From positions 1 through 5,041 of the forward strand of contig JASHQY010000128.1 of NCBI GenBank assembly GCA_030038885.1: a stretch of 5,041 bases of DNA, written 5' to 3'. The notes under the pieces are model-generated. The model was not told the origin of the DNA, searched no databases, and worked only from the letters and a program-made list of their open reading frames with translations. Origin of the DNA: Thermoplasmata archaeon (lineage in GTDB: Archaea; Thermoplasmatota; Thermoplasmata; Lutacidiplasmatales; UBA184). Positions 1 through 5,041 of the stretch are shown in pieces (the first letter of the stretch is position 1; each line of letters starts with the position of its first letter). The position numbers and the translations under genes are program-made.

Positions 1-213
1 AAGGCTCGCTCCCGCCGGAGGCTTCTCCTCGGTCGCGCGGCGTCGGACCCGCTGGGTGAGGTCGAGGGCCAGCTGGACGTTGACGTCGGCCTGGAGCAGC
101 GCGCGCTGGATGTCGCGGACGACCTCGGCGAGCAGCGCCGCGTCGACCGTCGAGCCCCGGGCGATCTTCTGGAGGACCCCCCGAAGCGATTTTCCCAGCG
201 AATCCAGCACCAT
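1..213 (-). CDS. srp54: Signal recognition particle GTPase subunit SRP54, N-terminal part (truncated by window edge)
   Basis: SRP54 binds the signal sequence of nascent membrane and secreted proteins as they leave the ribosome, together with 7S RNA, and delivers them to the receptor FtsY by a GTP-dependent step. Only the first 71 codons are here; the gene continues past base 1. The reverse-strand translation begins MVLDSLGKSLRGVLQKIARG and continues with the N-domain helices, including VVRDIQRALLQADVNVQLAL, which carries the family's ALLEADV-type motif (as ALLQADV). It ends near EEKPPAG, where archaeal SRP54 proteins have a conserved EEKP. The GTPase G-domain and the Met-rich M-domain lie outside the window. 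The ATG at 211-213 matches the usual family start and has a GGAGG four bases upstream. The gene is divergent from the flavoprotein gene at 364. The family call is firm; it could only be confused with FtsY, whose NG domain is preceded by a different N-terminus. Confidence 0.93.
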   Translation of the reverse strand, partial: MVLDSLGKSLRGVLQKIARGSTVDAALLAEVVRDIQRALLQADVNVQLALDLTQRVRRRATEEKPPAGASL

Positions 214-217
214 CGCC

Positions 218-222
218 CCTCC
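218..222 (-). promoter_or_regulatory. Shine-Dalgarno sequence of SRP54
   Basis: On the reverse strand a GGAGG, inside a longer GGGGGGAGGGG run, ends four bases before the SRP54 ATG. It is the only clear Shine-Dalgarno site at a gene start in this window, and it supports the ATG at 211-213. The spacing is slightly short, and the run of G makes the exact register uncertain. Confidence 0.6.
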
Positions 223-256
223 CCCCGTCGGGTCTAGGGAAGGACCCGGGCGCCCC

Positions 257-271
257 CTTTAACCTTGGTTC
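257..271 (-). promoter_or_regulatory. Predicted BRE/TATA promoter of SRP54
   Basis: Read on the reverse strand, the sequence is GAACCAAGGTTAAAG: a purine-rich BRE-like stretch followed by the TATA-like GGTTAAAG (bases 257-264). Its centre, near base 260, would place transcription start near base 234. That gives a leader of about 20 bases, enough to include the Shine-Dalgarno site. It is the most AT-rich stretch upstream of this gene. The assignment is inferred from position and composition. Confidence 0.5.
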
Positions 272-321
272 TGGGTGTCCCCCTTTGCATCGGGGACCGC
301 GGGCCGCCCGGTCGCCCGCAG

Positions 322-336
322 CGAAGACTCAATACC
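322..336 (+). promoter_or_regulatory. Predicted BRE/TATA promoter of the GltD/NfnB-like gene
   Basis: The sequence CGAAGACTCAATACC combines a CGAA BRE-like start with a short AT-containing element (CTCAATA). It lines up well with the pheS promoter, which has CGAAA then CCCTTAAT. The element is centred about 32 bases before the ATG at 364, so the transcript would be leaderless or nearly so, in keeping with the pyrimidine-rich, Shine-Dalgarno-free sequence just before the ATG. It diverges from the SRP54 promoter about 60 bases away. Confidence 0.45.
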
Positions 337-363
337 GCCGCGCGGGCTTTCTCTCCCCGCATC

Positions 364-1818
364 ATGTCGCCGGAGGCTGCCGCCCCACCGAAGGTCCCTC
401 CGAAGCTCAATCCGGTGCGGGTCCCGATCGCCGAAGAGCCGCTCCCCGAACGGACCGGCGATTTCCGCGAGGTGCTGCACGCCTACTCGAAGGAGGACGC
501 CGTCCTCGAGGCGAAGCGGTGCATCCAGTGCCGTCGACCCTGGTGCGTCGAGGCGTGCCCGATCTCGCAGGACGCCCGCGAGTACATCCGACTGATCGCC
601 GCCGAGGACTTCGACGGGGCCGCGAAGGTGACGCTCCGCGAGGACCCGCTCTCGACCTGCCTCTGCAAGGTCTGCTACCACTACTGCGAGGACGCGTGCG
701 TCGTCAAGAAGAAGGGCGTCCCGATCGCGATCCGGCACCTGAAGCGGGTCGCGCTCGACTACGGGAAGAGCGACCTCGTCTACGTGCCCTCGAAGCCGAA
801 GGGCCAGCGGGTCGCGGTCGTCGGCGCCGGCCCGGCGGGGCTCATGGCGGCGTGGGAGCTCGGCGTGCGCGGCTACTCGGTCACGGTCTACGAGCAGGAG
901 GAGCGCCTGGGCGGCCTCATGCAGACGATCCCCGCGTACCGGATGACCGACGCGGACGTCGAGGTCGACCGGGCCCGGTTCAAGGACCTCGACGTGACGT
1001 TCGTCACCGGCACGAAGGTCGGTCGGGACTTCCCGCTCGCCCGGTTGCTCGAGGAGGGCTACCCGGCGGTCTTCCTTTCGATCGGAACCTCCGCCCACCG
1101 CGCGCTTCGCGTGCCGGGCGAGGACCTCGCCGGCGTGATCCCCGCGCTCGAGTTCCTGACGGAGACCAACCGCGGCCGTCCGATGGCCGTGGGCCGGGAG
1201 ATCGTGGTCGTGGGAGGCGGGGACGTCGCGATGGACTCGGTCCGAAGCGCCCTGCGCCTCTCGGGCGGTGGACGGGTGACGCTGGTCTACCGGCGGGGAC
1301 GCGAGGAGATGCCCGCCGACCCTGAGGAGGTGCACGGGGCGGAGCGCGAGGGGATCCGGTTCGTGTTCCAGAAGGCACCGGTGAGGATCGTCGGCTCCGG
1401 CCACGTCGAGGGACTGGTCGTGCAGTCCGTCGAGCTCGGCCCCCCGGACGCCGGGGGACGACGCAGTCCGGTGCCCGTGTCCGGCAGCGAGGAAACGATC
1501 CCGTGCGACACGGTGATCGTCGCGGTCGGCCAGCGGGCCGACCTGGACGGATTCGGACCCGAGCTCGACCTCGAGATCACCCCTCAGGGCTGGCCCCAGG
1601 GCCGGCGCAAGGGCTTCGAGACCGGGGTGCCGGGCGTCTTCTCCGCGGGCGGTCGCTCGGTCGTCTACGCGATGGGGTCCGCGACCGAAGCGGCCGAGGC
1701 GATCGACGCCTACCTTTCGGCCCGGCGCGGAGAGCCCCCCTCCCCGCGGCCGGACCCGTTCGGCGGAGAGGGGACGTTCCACCTCCCGGCGGGCTATACC
1801 GCGCCGATCCGGAGCTGA
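364..1818 (+). CDS. GltD/NfnB-family FAD-dependent oxidoreductase (glutamate synthase small subunit-like), iron-sulfur flavoprotein
   Basis: This 484-residue cytoplasmic flavoprotein belongs to the family that includes the glutamate synthase small subunit (GltD), the NfnB/SudA subunit of NADH-dependent ferredoxin:NADP oxidoreductase, and the N-terminal half of dihydropyrimidine dehydrogenase. These proteins pass electrons between NAD(P)H, FAD and 4Fe-4S clusters. Visible parts: a first cysteine motif C53-x2-C56-x4-C61-x3-C65-P; a second cysteine group at 99, 101, 104, 108 and 112; the FAD-binding GAGPAG at 154-159; a second Rossmann motif GGGDVAMD at 284-291 followed by VYRRGREEMPA, whose arginines suggest NADPH; and AVGQRAD near 387-393. 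The C-terminal flavin motif is odd: SAGGRSVVYAMG (427-438) seems to lack the usual aspartate and a few residues. I chose ATG 364 because upstream codons back to 265 overlap the promoter region and show no family similarity. No GltB or NfnA partner gene is in view, so GltD, NfnB or a stand-alone role cannot be separated. Confidence 0.88.
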   Translation: MSPEAAAPPKVPPKLNPVRVPIAEEPLPERTGDFREVLHAYSKEDAVLEAKRCIQCRRPWCVEACPISQDAREYIRLIAAEDFDGAAKVTLREDPLSTCLCKVCYHYCEDACVVKKKGVPIAIRHLKRVALDYGKSDLVYVPSKPKGQRVAVVGAGPAGLMAAWELGVRGYSVTVYEQEERLGGLMQTIPAYRMTDADVEVDRARFKDLDVTFVTGTKVGRDFPLARLLEEGYPAVFLSIGTSAHRALRVPGEDLAGVIPALEFLTETNRGRPMAVGREIVVVGGGDVAMDSVRSALRLSGGGRVTLVYRRGREEMPADPEEVHGAEREGIRFVFQKAPVRIVGSGHVEGLVVQSVELGPPDAGGRRSPVPVSGSEETIPCDTVIVAVGQRADLDGFGPELDLEITPQGWPQGRRKGFETGVPGVFSAGGRSVVYAMGSATEAAEAIDAYLSARRGEPPSPRPDPFGGEGTFHLPAGYTAPIRS

Positions 1819-1819
1819 C

Positions 1820-1838
1820 CCCTCCCGCCACGGGAGGG
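1820..1838 (+). terminator. Perfect 8-bp hairpin directly after the flavoprotein stop codon
   Basis: CCCTCCCG, a CCA loop and CGGGAGGG form a perfect 8-bp, GC-rich stem beginning one base after the TGA at 1816-1818. A short TATTT follows. It resembles a bacterial-style intrinsic terminator with a poor U-tract. Archaeal termination normally depends on U-runs rather than hairpins, so it may instead stabilise the mRNA 3' end or be a protein site. It abuts the possible promoter of the next gene. Confidence 0.4.
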
Positions 1839-1845
1839 TATTTCC
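1836..1845 (+). promoter_or_regulatory. Weak TATA-like element upstream of the S53 peptidase gene
   Basis: GGGTATTTCC is the only AT-containing stretch in the 51-base gap, centred about 29 bases before ATG 1870. That is the distance expected for a nearly leaderless archaeal transcript. It lacks a CGAAA-type BRE and overlaps the end of the hairpin, so it is weaker than the other promoters. Read-through from the flavoprotein gene is the alternative. Confidence 0.3.
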
Positions 1846-1869
1846 GCGGTGGGCGACCCTACGTTAGGC

Positions 1870-4275
1870 ATGCGGCCGCACCGAAGGGGGCCGCGGGGCC
1901 GATTCGCGACGATCCCGCTCTGCGGGATCGTGCTGCTCGCCGCGCTCGTCCTCGCGTTGCCCGGAGGGGCCGGGGCGCTGCCCGCGGCCTCGGGCGGCGC
2001 CGCTGTCGCTGCCGGGTCGACCGCCGGCACCCTCGCTCCCTCCGGGTTCGCCGGGCGGGCCGGGTACCCCGCCGTCCCGGCCAGCGCGGTGACGGATCCG
2101 GTCCCCGCCGCGGGAAATCAGGAGGTCGAGATCACGTTCGCGCCAACGAACCTGACGCTCTACGACGTCCCCGCCGCCGGCGCGGCCCCGATGACGACCT
2201 CCGAGATCGCGAACGACTACGGGCTGAGCCTCCCGGCGTACACGGCGGCCGAAGAGTACTTCGAGGCGGAGGGGCTGACGATCGCGCACGCGTGGCCGGA
2301 CCGCCTCTCGCTGAGCCTCTCGGGGCCCTCCTCCGCCGTCGACCGCGCGTTCGCGACCGACCTCCTGTCGGGGACGTACGGGGGTCGCTCCGTGACGTTC
2401 CCCGCGAGCGCTCCGTCGCTCCCCACCGAGCTCGAGGCCGAGATCGAGTCGGTCGCCGGGCTCGCCGACGGATTCGACTCGTTCTCGCTCCCCCTCCTGC
2501 CGGCCGCGACGAACGCGAGCGGGGTCCCGGCGCAGGGCCCGACCCAACTGATCACCCCTGCCATCGCCCGGGAGATCTACTCGATCTCGGGGCTCTACAA
2601 CCTCACCCAGTCCCCGACCTACGCCCAGGACAAGGCGATCGTGCTGCTGCTCTGGGGGGAGGGCTACTCCCCGAGCGACATCCAGACGTTCTTCGCTCAG
2701 GACTATCCGTCGGGATTCCCGGCCCCGACGGTGACGCCATACCCGGTCGACGGGGCCCCCGCGCCGTCGGCGAACGCCGTGAACGACCCGAGCAACGCGT
2801 CGCGCGAGCTCACGCTCGACATCGAGTGGTCGGGCTCCATGGCCCCCGGGGCCACGCTGGATGCGGTCTACGCGCCGGACGGACCGGCCGCGGACGATTA
2901 CTCGCCGACCGATGCGTCGATGATCGACGCGCTGAACCTCGCGGTCGACCAGTCGAGCCTCTCGAACGTCGCCGCGATCTCGATGTCGTTCGGCTCGGCG
3001 GACGGTCAGGACTCGACCCTGACGCACGGCTTCGAGACGGACTTCGCGGTCGCCGCCAAGGAGCAGATCACGATGTTCGCCGCGACCGGCGACCTGGGAG
3101 GGGACGCGCAGAGCGGCTGCACCGGGGGCACCGAGCCCGAGTATCCCGCGAGCTCGCCCCAGGTCGTCGCGGTCGGCGGCACCTCGGTCGCGCTCGACCG
3201 GAGCGTGCTCGGCGCGATCGACGGATTCAGCGAATCCGCGTGGGATCAGAGCGGGGGAGGCTTCTCCGCGCAGTTCGCCGCGCCCTCATGGCAGGAGGTC
3301 GGGAGCGCCGCGGCCCCGATCTCCGCCAACGGGCACCGCGGCACTCCCGACGTCGCCGCGACCGCCGGCTACAACTTCCTCTACTTCGACGGCCAGGACG
3401 GCGCCGGCGGCGGGACCAGCTTCGCGACCCCGATCTGGGCGGGGATGGTCACCGAAATGGACGCGCTCCACGGGAGCGATCTCGGCTTTCTGACGCCGCA
3501 GATCTACGCGATCGCGGCGAACGCTTCGTCGGTGGGGTCCCCGTTCCATGACATCACGTCGGGCGGGAACTGTCTCGGCCCGGCCGGCCCGGGCTGGGAC
3601 ACGGCGACCGGCTGGGGATCGCCCGACGGGGTGAACCTCTACGAGCACCTCGTCGCGAGCTTCGTGAACCTGACGGTGTCGGCGCTGCCGTCGCCGGTCG
3701 TCCCGGGCGGGACCGTCACGATCACGGCCCGGCTCACGAACTACACGAGCGGCGCGCCGATCGGCGACGTCGGGGTCGTGGTCTCGCTCTCCTCCGCGGG
3801 GATCGCGGGTCCCTGCTCGGGGACGTTCGGGCGCTCGGTCCCGGTGTCGAACGAGGACGGCGAGGTCGTCGCCTCGATCGCGCTGCCGCTCTGCTACCTC
3901 GGCGCGAGCGCGGTCGCGACCGCGACCGTGACCGGCGGGGGGTACTACGGGAGCGTCGCCGCGGCCGTGAGCGTCAACCTGCTCGGGCTCTCGCCGTCCC
4001 TTCGGTCGCTCGCCCAGTACCCGAACAACGTCGTGTTCTACCTCGTGCTGATGACCGTCGCGATCGCCGTGGGTGGGGTGCTCGGCCGTCGTTCGCGCCC
4101 TCCACCGGTGCGGCCGTCGGTGGTCCCGGCGGCGACCGGGGCGGTCGCGCCCGCGGCCTCCGTACCCGGCCCGCCCGGACCCTCCGGGTCGGCCCCCGTC
4201 GGGGGCCCCGCGGCGGAGAGCCCTCCGTCCACCGGCGGATCCTCCCCGGCGGCGCCCCCGGACGGGACCGCGTGA
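1870..4275 (+). CDS. Membrane-anchored S53 family (sedolisin/kumamolisin) serine-carboxyl peptidase with Ig-like domain
   Basis: This is an 801-residue secreted endopeptidase of MEROPS family S53; such enzymes usually work at acid pH. Layout: signal peptide (Arg-rich start, hydrophobic core 13-30, likely cleavage near GAGA 33-36); a low-complexity Ala/Gly/Pro linker; a pro-kumamolisin activation domain at about 84-200; and a catalytic domain at about 228-598. The catalytic set is complete: E313 and D317 (ExxxD in RELTLD), oxyanion-hole D408 (ATGDLGG) and nucleophile S517 (GGTSFATP in place of the classic SGTS). The calcium site is also present: D561, I562, G573, G575 and D577 (GPGWDTATGWG). 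An Ig-like beta domain (about 599-705) follows, then a membrane helix (721-739), RRSR, and a 62-residue Pro/Ala/Gly/Ser tail. The protein should be anchored with the protease outside. Seven N-x-S/T sequons and two possible cysteine pairs (417/568, 649/675) lie in the external part. ATG 1870 fits the TATA-like element better than GTG 1849, which would add seven residues. Likely role: digestion of external peptides or surface processing. Confidence 0.92.
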   Translation: MRPHRRGPRGRFATIPLCGIVLLAALVLALPGGAGALPAASGGAAVAAGSTAGTLAPSGFAGRAGYPAVPASAVTDPVPAAGNQEVEITFAPTNLTLYDVPAAGAAPMTTSEIANDYGLSLPAYTAAEEYFEAEGLTIAHAWPDRLSLSLSGPSSAVDRAFATDLLSGTYGGRSVTFPASAPSLPTELEAEIESVAGLADGFDSFSLPLLPAATNASGVPAQGPTQLITPAIAREIYSISGLYNLTQSPTYAQDKAIVLLLWGEGYSPSDIQTFFAQDYPSGFPAPTVTPYPVDGAPAPSANAVNDPSNASRELTLDIEWSGSMAPGATLDAVYAPDGPAADDYSPTDASMIDALNLAVDQSSLSNVAAISMSFGSADGQDSTLTHGFETDFAVAAKEQITMFAATGDLGGDAQSGCTGGTEPEYPASSPQVVAVGGTSVALDRSVLGAIDGFSESAWDQSGGGFSAQFAAPSWQEVGSAAAPISANGHRGTPDVAATAGYNFLYFDGQDGAGGGTSFATPIWAGMVTEMDALHGSDLGFLTPQIYAIAANASSVGSPFHDITSGGNCLGPAGPGWDTATGWGSPDGVNLYEHLVASFVNLTVSALPSPVVPGGTVTITARLTNYTSGAPIGDVGVVVSLSSAGIAGPCSGTFGRSVPVSNEDGEVVASIALPLCYLGASAVATATVTGGGYYGSVAAAVSVNLLGLSPSLRSLAQYPNNVVFYLVLMTVAIAVGGVLGRRSRPPPVRPSVVPAATGAVAPAASVPGPPGPSGSAPVGGPAAESPPSTGGSSPAAPPDGTA

Positions 4276-4286
4276 CCCTCCCTCGC

Positions 4287-4299
4287 CGAAACCCTTAAT
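4287..4299 (+). promoter_or_regulatory. BRE/TATA promoter of pheS
   Basis: CGAAACCCTTAAT combines a BRE (CGAAA) with a TATA-like CCCTTAAT. It is the clearest archaeal promoter in the window. Its centre near base 4296 is about 26 bases before the GTG at 4323, so transcription should begin at or within a base or two of the start codon and give a leaderless mRNA. There is no Shine-Dalgarno sequence in CCTTCGTTGGGCTC before the GTG. It starts 12 bases after the S53 stop codon, so pheS is probably transcribed independently. Confidence 0.65.
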
Positions 4300-4322
4300 C
4301 CCGCCCCTCCTTCGTTGGGCTC

Positions 4323-5041
4323 GTGCCCGGTGCATCGGAGGGTGCACCGGACGGGGCGGCCCCGGTCTCGCTCTCCGGGCCCGAGCGTTCGGTGCTGGTC
4401 GCCTTGCGGGCGACCGAGGATCTGCCGATCGAGGAGGACGCGCTCGCGGCCCGCACCGGGATCGCGCTCGACCAGGTGCGCGGGAGCCTGCAGCGGCTGA
4501 GGGCGAAGCACCTGGTCGTCCTCGCCGAGGAGCACGAGGAGATCCGACAGCTCACCTCCCGGGGGGAGCGCGCGCGGAGCCAGGGCCTCCCCGAACGGCG
4601 CCTCCTGGACGCGCTCGCGCGCCGCGGAGGTTCGCTGACGCCCGAGGACGCGGCCACCGAGGGGCTCGACCCGGAGGAGCGATCGGCCGCGATCGGGATC
4701 CTTCGGCGACGCGGCCTGCTCGAGGAAGGCGTCCCGTTCCGCCTTCGGGCCCCTTCGGGAGCGATGCCGACGCTCCTCCCGGAAGAGATCGTGCTCAAGC
4801 AGGTCGCGAACGACGAAGAGGACGTCGACGTGGCGATCTTCGGCGCGCTGGAGCGTCGCGGCCTGGTGCGCACCGACCGTCGCTCGATCAAGCGCTGGGC
4901 CCCCTCGGAGGAGGGCCAGCGCCTCGCGGTGGCGCCTGAAGGCGAGGAGCTGCTCGGCCCGGTCACGCCCGGGCTGATCGCCTCGGGAGGCTGGCGCGAT
5001 CGGGGGTTCCGAGCCTACGATGTCCGGGCTCCGGTGCCGTT
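4323..5041 (+). CDS. pheS: Phenylalanyl-tRNA synthetase alpha subunit, archaeal type, N-terminal part (truncated by window edge)
   Basis: PheS forms an alpha2-beta2 enzyme with PheT and charges tRNA-Phe with phenylalanine. The window holds the first 239 codons of what is usually about a 500-residue archaeal/eukaryal-type subunit. This N-terminal half consists of winged-helix-like domains. The clues are LSGPERSVLVAL near residues 17-28 (first helix of the first domain), GLPERRLLDAL at about 88-98 (strongly conserved), GPVTPGLIASGGW, and the ending FRAYDVRAPVP (229-239), the conserved lead-in to the class II catalytic core. Catalytic motifs 1-3 lie past the right edge. GTG 4323 is the best start: the in-frame TAA at 4296-4298 limits extension, the TATA box is 26 bases upstream, and the next in-frame GTG (codon 24) would cut into the first helix. 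A Gly/Ala/Pro-rich stretch of about 16 residues precedes the conserved part. The first codons contain a strong inverted repeat (4327-4350). Whether pheT follows cannot be seen. Confidence 0.92.
   Translation, partial: MPGASEGAPDGAAPVSLSGPERSVLVALRATEDLPIEEDALAARTGIALDQVRGSLQRLRAKHLVVLAEEHEEIRQLTSRGERARSQGLPERRLLDALARRGGSLTPEDAATEGLDPEERSAAIGILRRRGLLEEGVPFRLRAPSGAMPTLLPEEIVLKQVANDEEDVDVAIFGALERRGLVRTDRRSIKRWAPSEEGQRLAVAPEGEELLGPVTPGLIASGGWRDRGFRAYDVRAPVP
4327..4350 (+). repeat. Inverted repeat immediately after the pheS start codon
   Basis: CCGGTGCA (4327-4334) and TGCACCGG (4343-4350) are perfect 8-base inverted copies separated by eight bases. In RNA the stem would extend by a U-G wobble and a C-G pair to 10 pairs, closed by a GGAG tetraloop. 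It begins one base after the GTG of a probably leaderless mRNA. It could be an operator just downstream of the transcription start, a translation-modulating hairpin, or a chance result of GC-rich coding sequence. Confidence 0.45.

Noticed and set aside
56..262. 68-codon plus-strand frame opposite SRP54
   Set aside because: It is antisense to a clear SRP54 N-domain and has a Ser/Arg-rich sequence without features.
265..363. Upstream TTG start giving 33 extra residues to the flavoprotein
   Set aside because: The extension covers the divergent promoter region and the predicted BRE/TATA of the gene, and the added residues do not resemble the family N-terminus. ATG 364 is preferred.
259..1782. 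Long 507-codon open frame on the minus strand across the flavoprotein gene
   Set aside because: Its translation is dominated by Arg, Asp, Ala and Gly with no recognisable motif. The plus-strand frame has clear iron-sulfur and Rossmann motifs. Long antisense frames are expected at this G+C content.
1849..1869. GTG start seven codons upstream for the S53 gene
   Set aside because: It lies less than 10 bases from the only TATA-like element and has no Shine-Dalgarno sequence. ATG 1870 gives a normal signal peptide with a basic start.
1915..1960. Possible lipoprotein signal because of Cys18 in the S53 leader
   Set aside because: The cysteine sits in the middle of the hydrophobic core rather than at its end, and there is no lipobox pattern before a cleavage point.
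1503..3551. 682-codon plus-strand frame overlapping the flavoprotein and S53 genes
   Set aside because: It is Arg-rich, lacks domains, and overlaps two well-supported genes in another frame. It is a high-GC shadow.
1864..4347. Long minus-strand frames opposite the S53 gene
   Set aside because: They lie opposite codons of a complete S53 catalytic domain and have the Arg/Asp/Gly-rich composition of shadow frames, with no visible motif.
4073..4966. Plus- and minus-strand frames overlapping the S53 tail and pheS
   Set aside because: The pheS frame carries conserved family motifs. The alternatives are Arg/Pro/Ser-rich translations without motifs.
1..5041. tRNA, rRNA, CRISPR array, transposon ends, phage or toxin-antitoxin signals
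   Set aside because: I looked on both strands and saw no tandem direct repeats with spacers, no tRNA-like cloverleaf in the gaps (the longest intergenic stretch is 150 bases) and no transposase or integrase motifs.

Overview
The window is about 5 kb of GC-rich DNA (roughly 70% G+C, with almost every codon ending in G or C). It looks like the chromosome of an archaeon. The evidence is the archaeal/eukaryal-type N-terminus of phenylalanyl-tRNA synthetase alpha, an archaeal-looking SRP54 N-domain, BRE/TATA-like promoters about 26 bases upstream of starts that lack Shine-Dalgarno sequences, and an extracellular protein rich in N-glycosylation sequons. An uncultured GC-rich member of the Thermoplasmatota would fit, because S53 acid proteases are common in that phylum. 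That placement is inference; no marker here settles it.

Layout. (1) Bases 1-213, minus strand: the first 71 codons of SRP54, running off the left edge. (2) Bases 214-363: a divergent promoter region. (3) Bases 364-1818, plus: a complete 484-residue flavoprotein of the GltD/NfnB family (glutamate synthase small subunit-like NAD(P)H:ferredoxin-type oxidoreductase) with an N-terminal iron-sulfur region. (4) Bases 1819-1869: a short gap holding a perfect 8-bp hairpin and a weak TATA-like element. (5) Bases 1870-4275, plus: a complete 801-residue membrane-anchored S53 (sedolisin/kumamolisin) serine-carboxyl peptidase, with signal peptide, propeptide, catalytic domain, Ig-like domain, one membrane helix and a Pro/Ala/Gly-rich cytoplasmic tail. 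(6) Bases 4276-4322: a gap with the best archaeal promoter in the window. (7) Bases 4323-5041, plus: the first 239 codons of pheS, running off the right edge.

The genes do not form an obvious pathway. Two are translation or secretion housekeeping genes (SRP54, PheS), one is a redox/nitrogen enzyme without its usual partner in view, and one is a surface protease. Each plus-strand gene has its own possible promoter and none overlap, so they are more likely separate transcription units than an operon. SRP54 targets signal-bearing proteins to the membrane and would be the general route for a protein such as the S53 peptidase, but the proximity need not be functional.

I found no tRNA, rRNA, CRISPR array, insertion sequence or phage feature, and no convincing new multi-gene system. 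The points most worth a second look are the architecture of the anchored S53 peptidase, an apparent loss of the flavin-binding 'GD' segment near the C-terminus of the flavoprotein, and a near-perfect inverted repeat directly after the pheS start codon.
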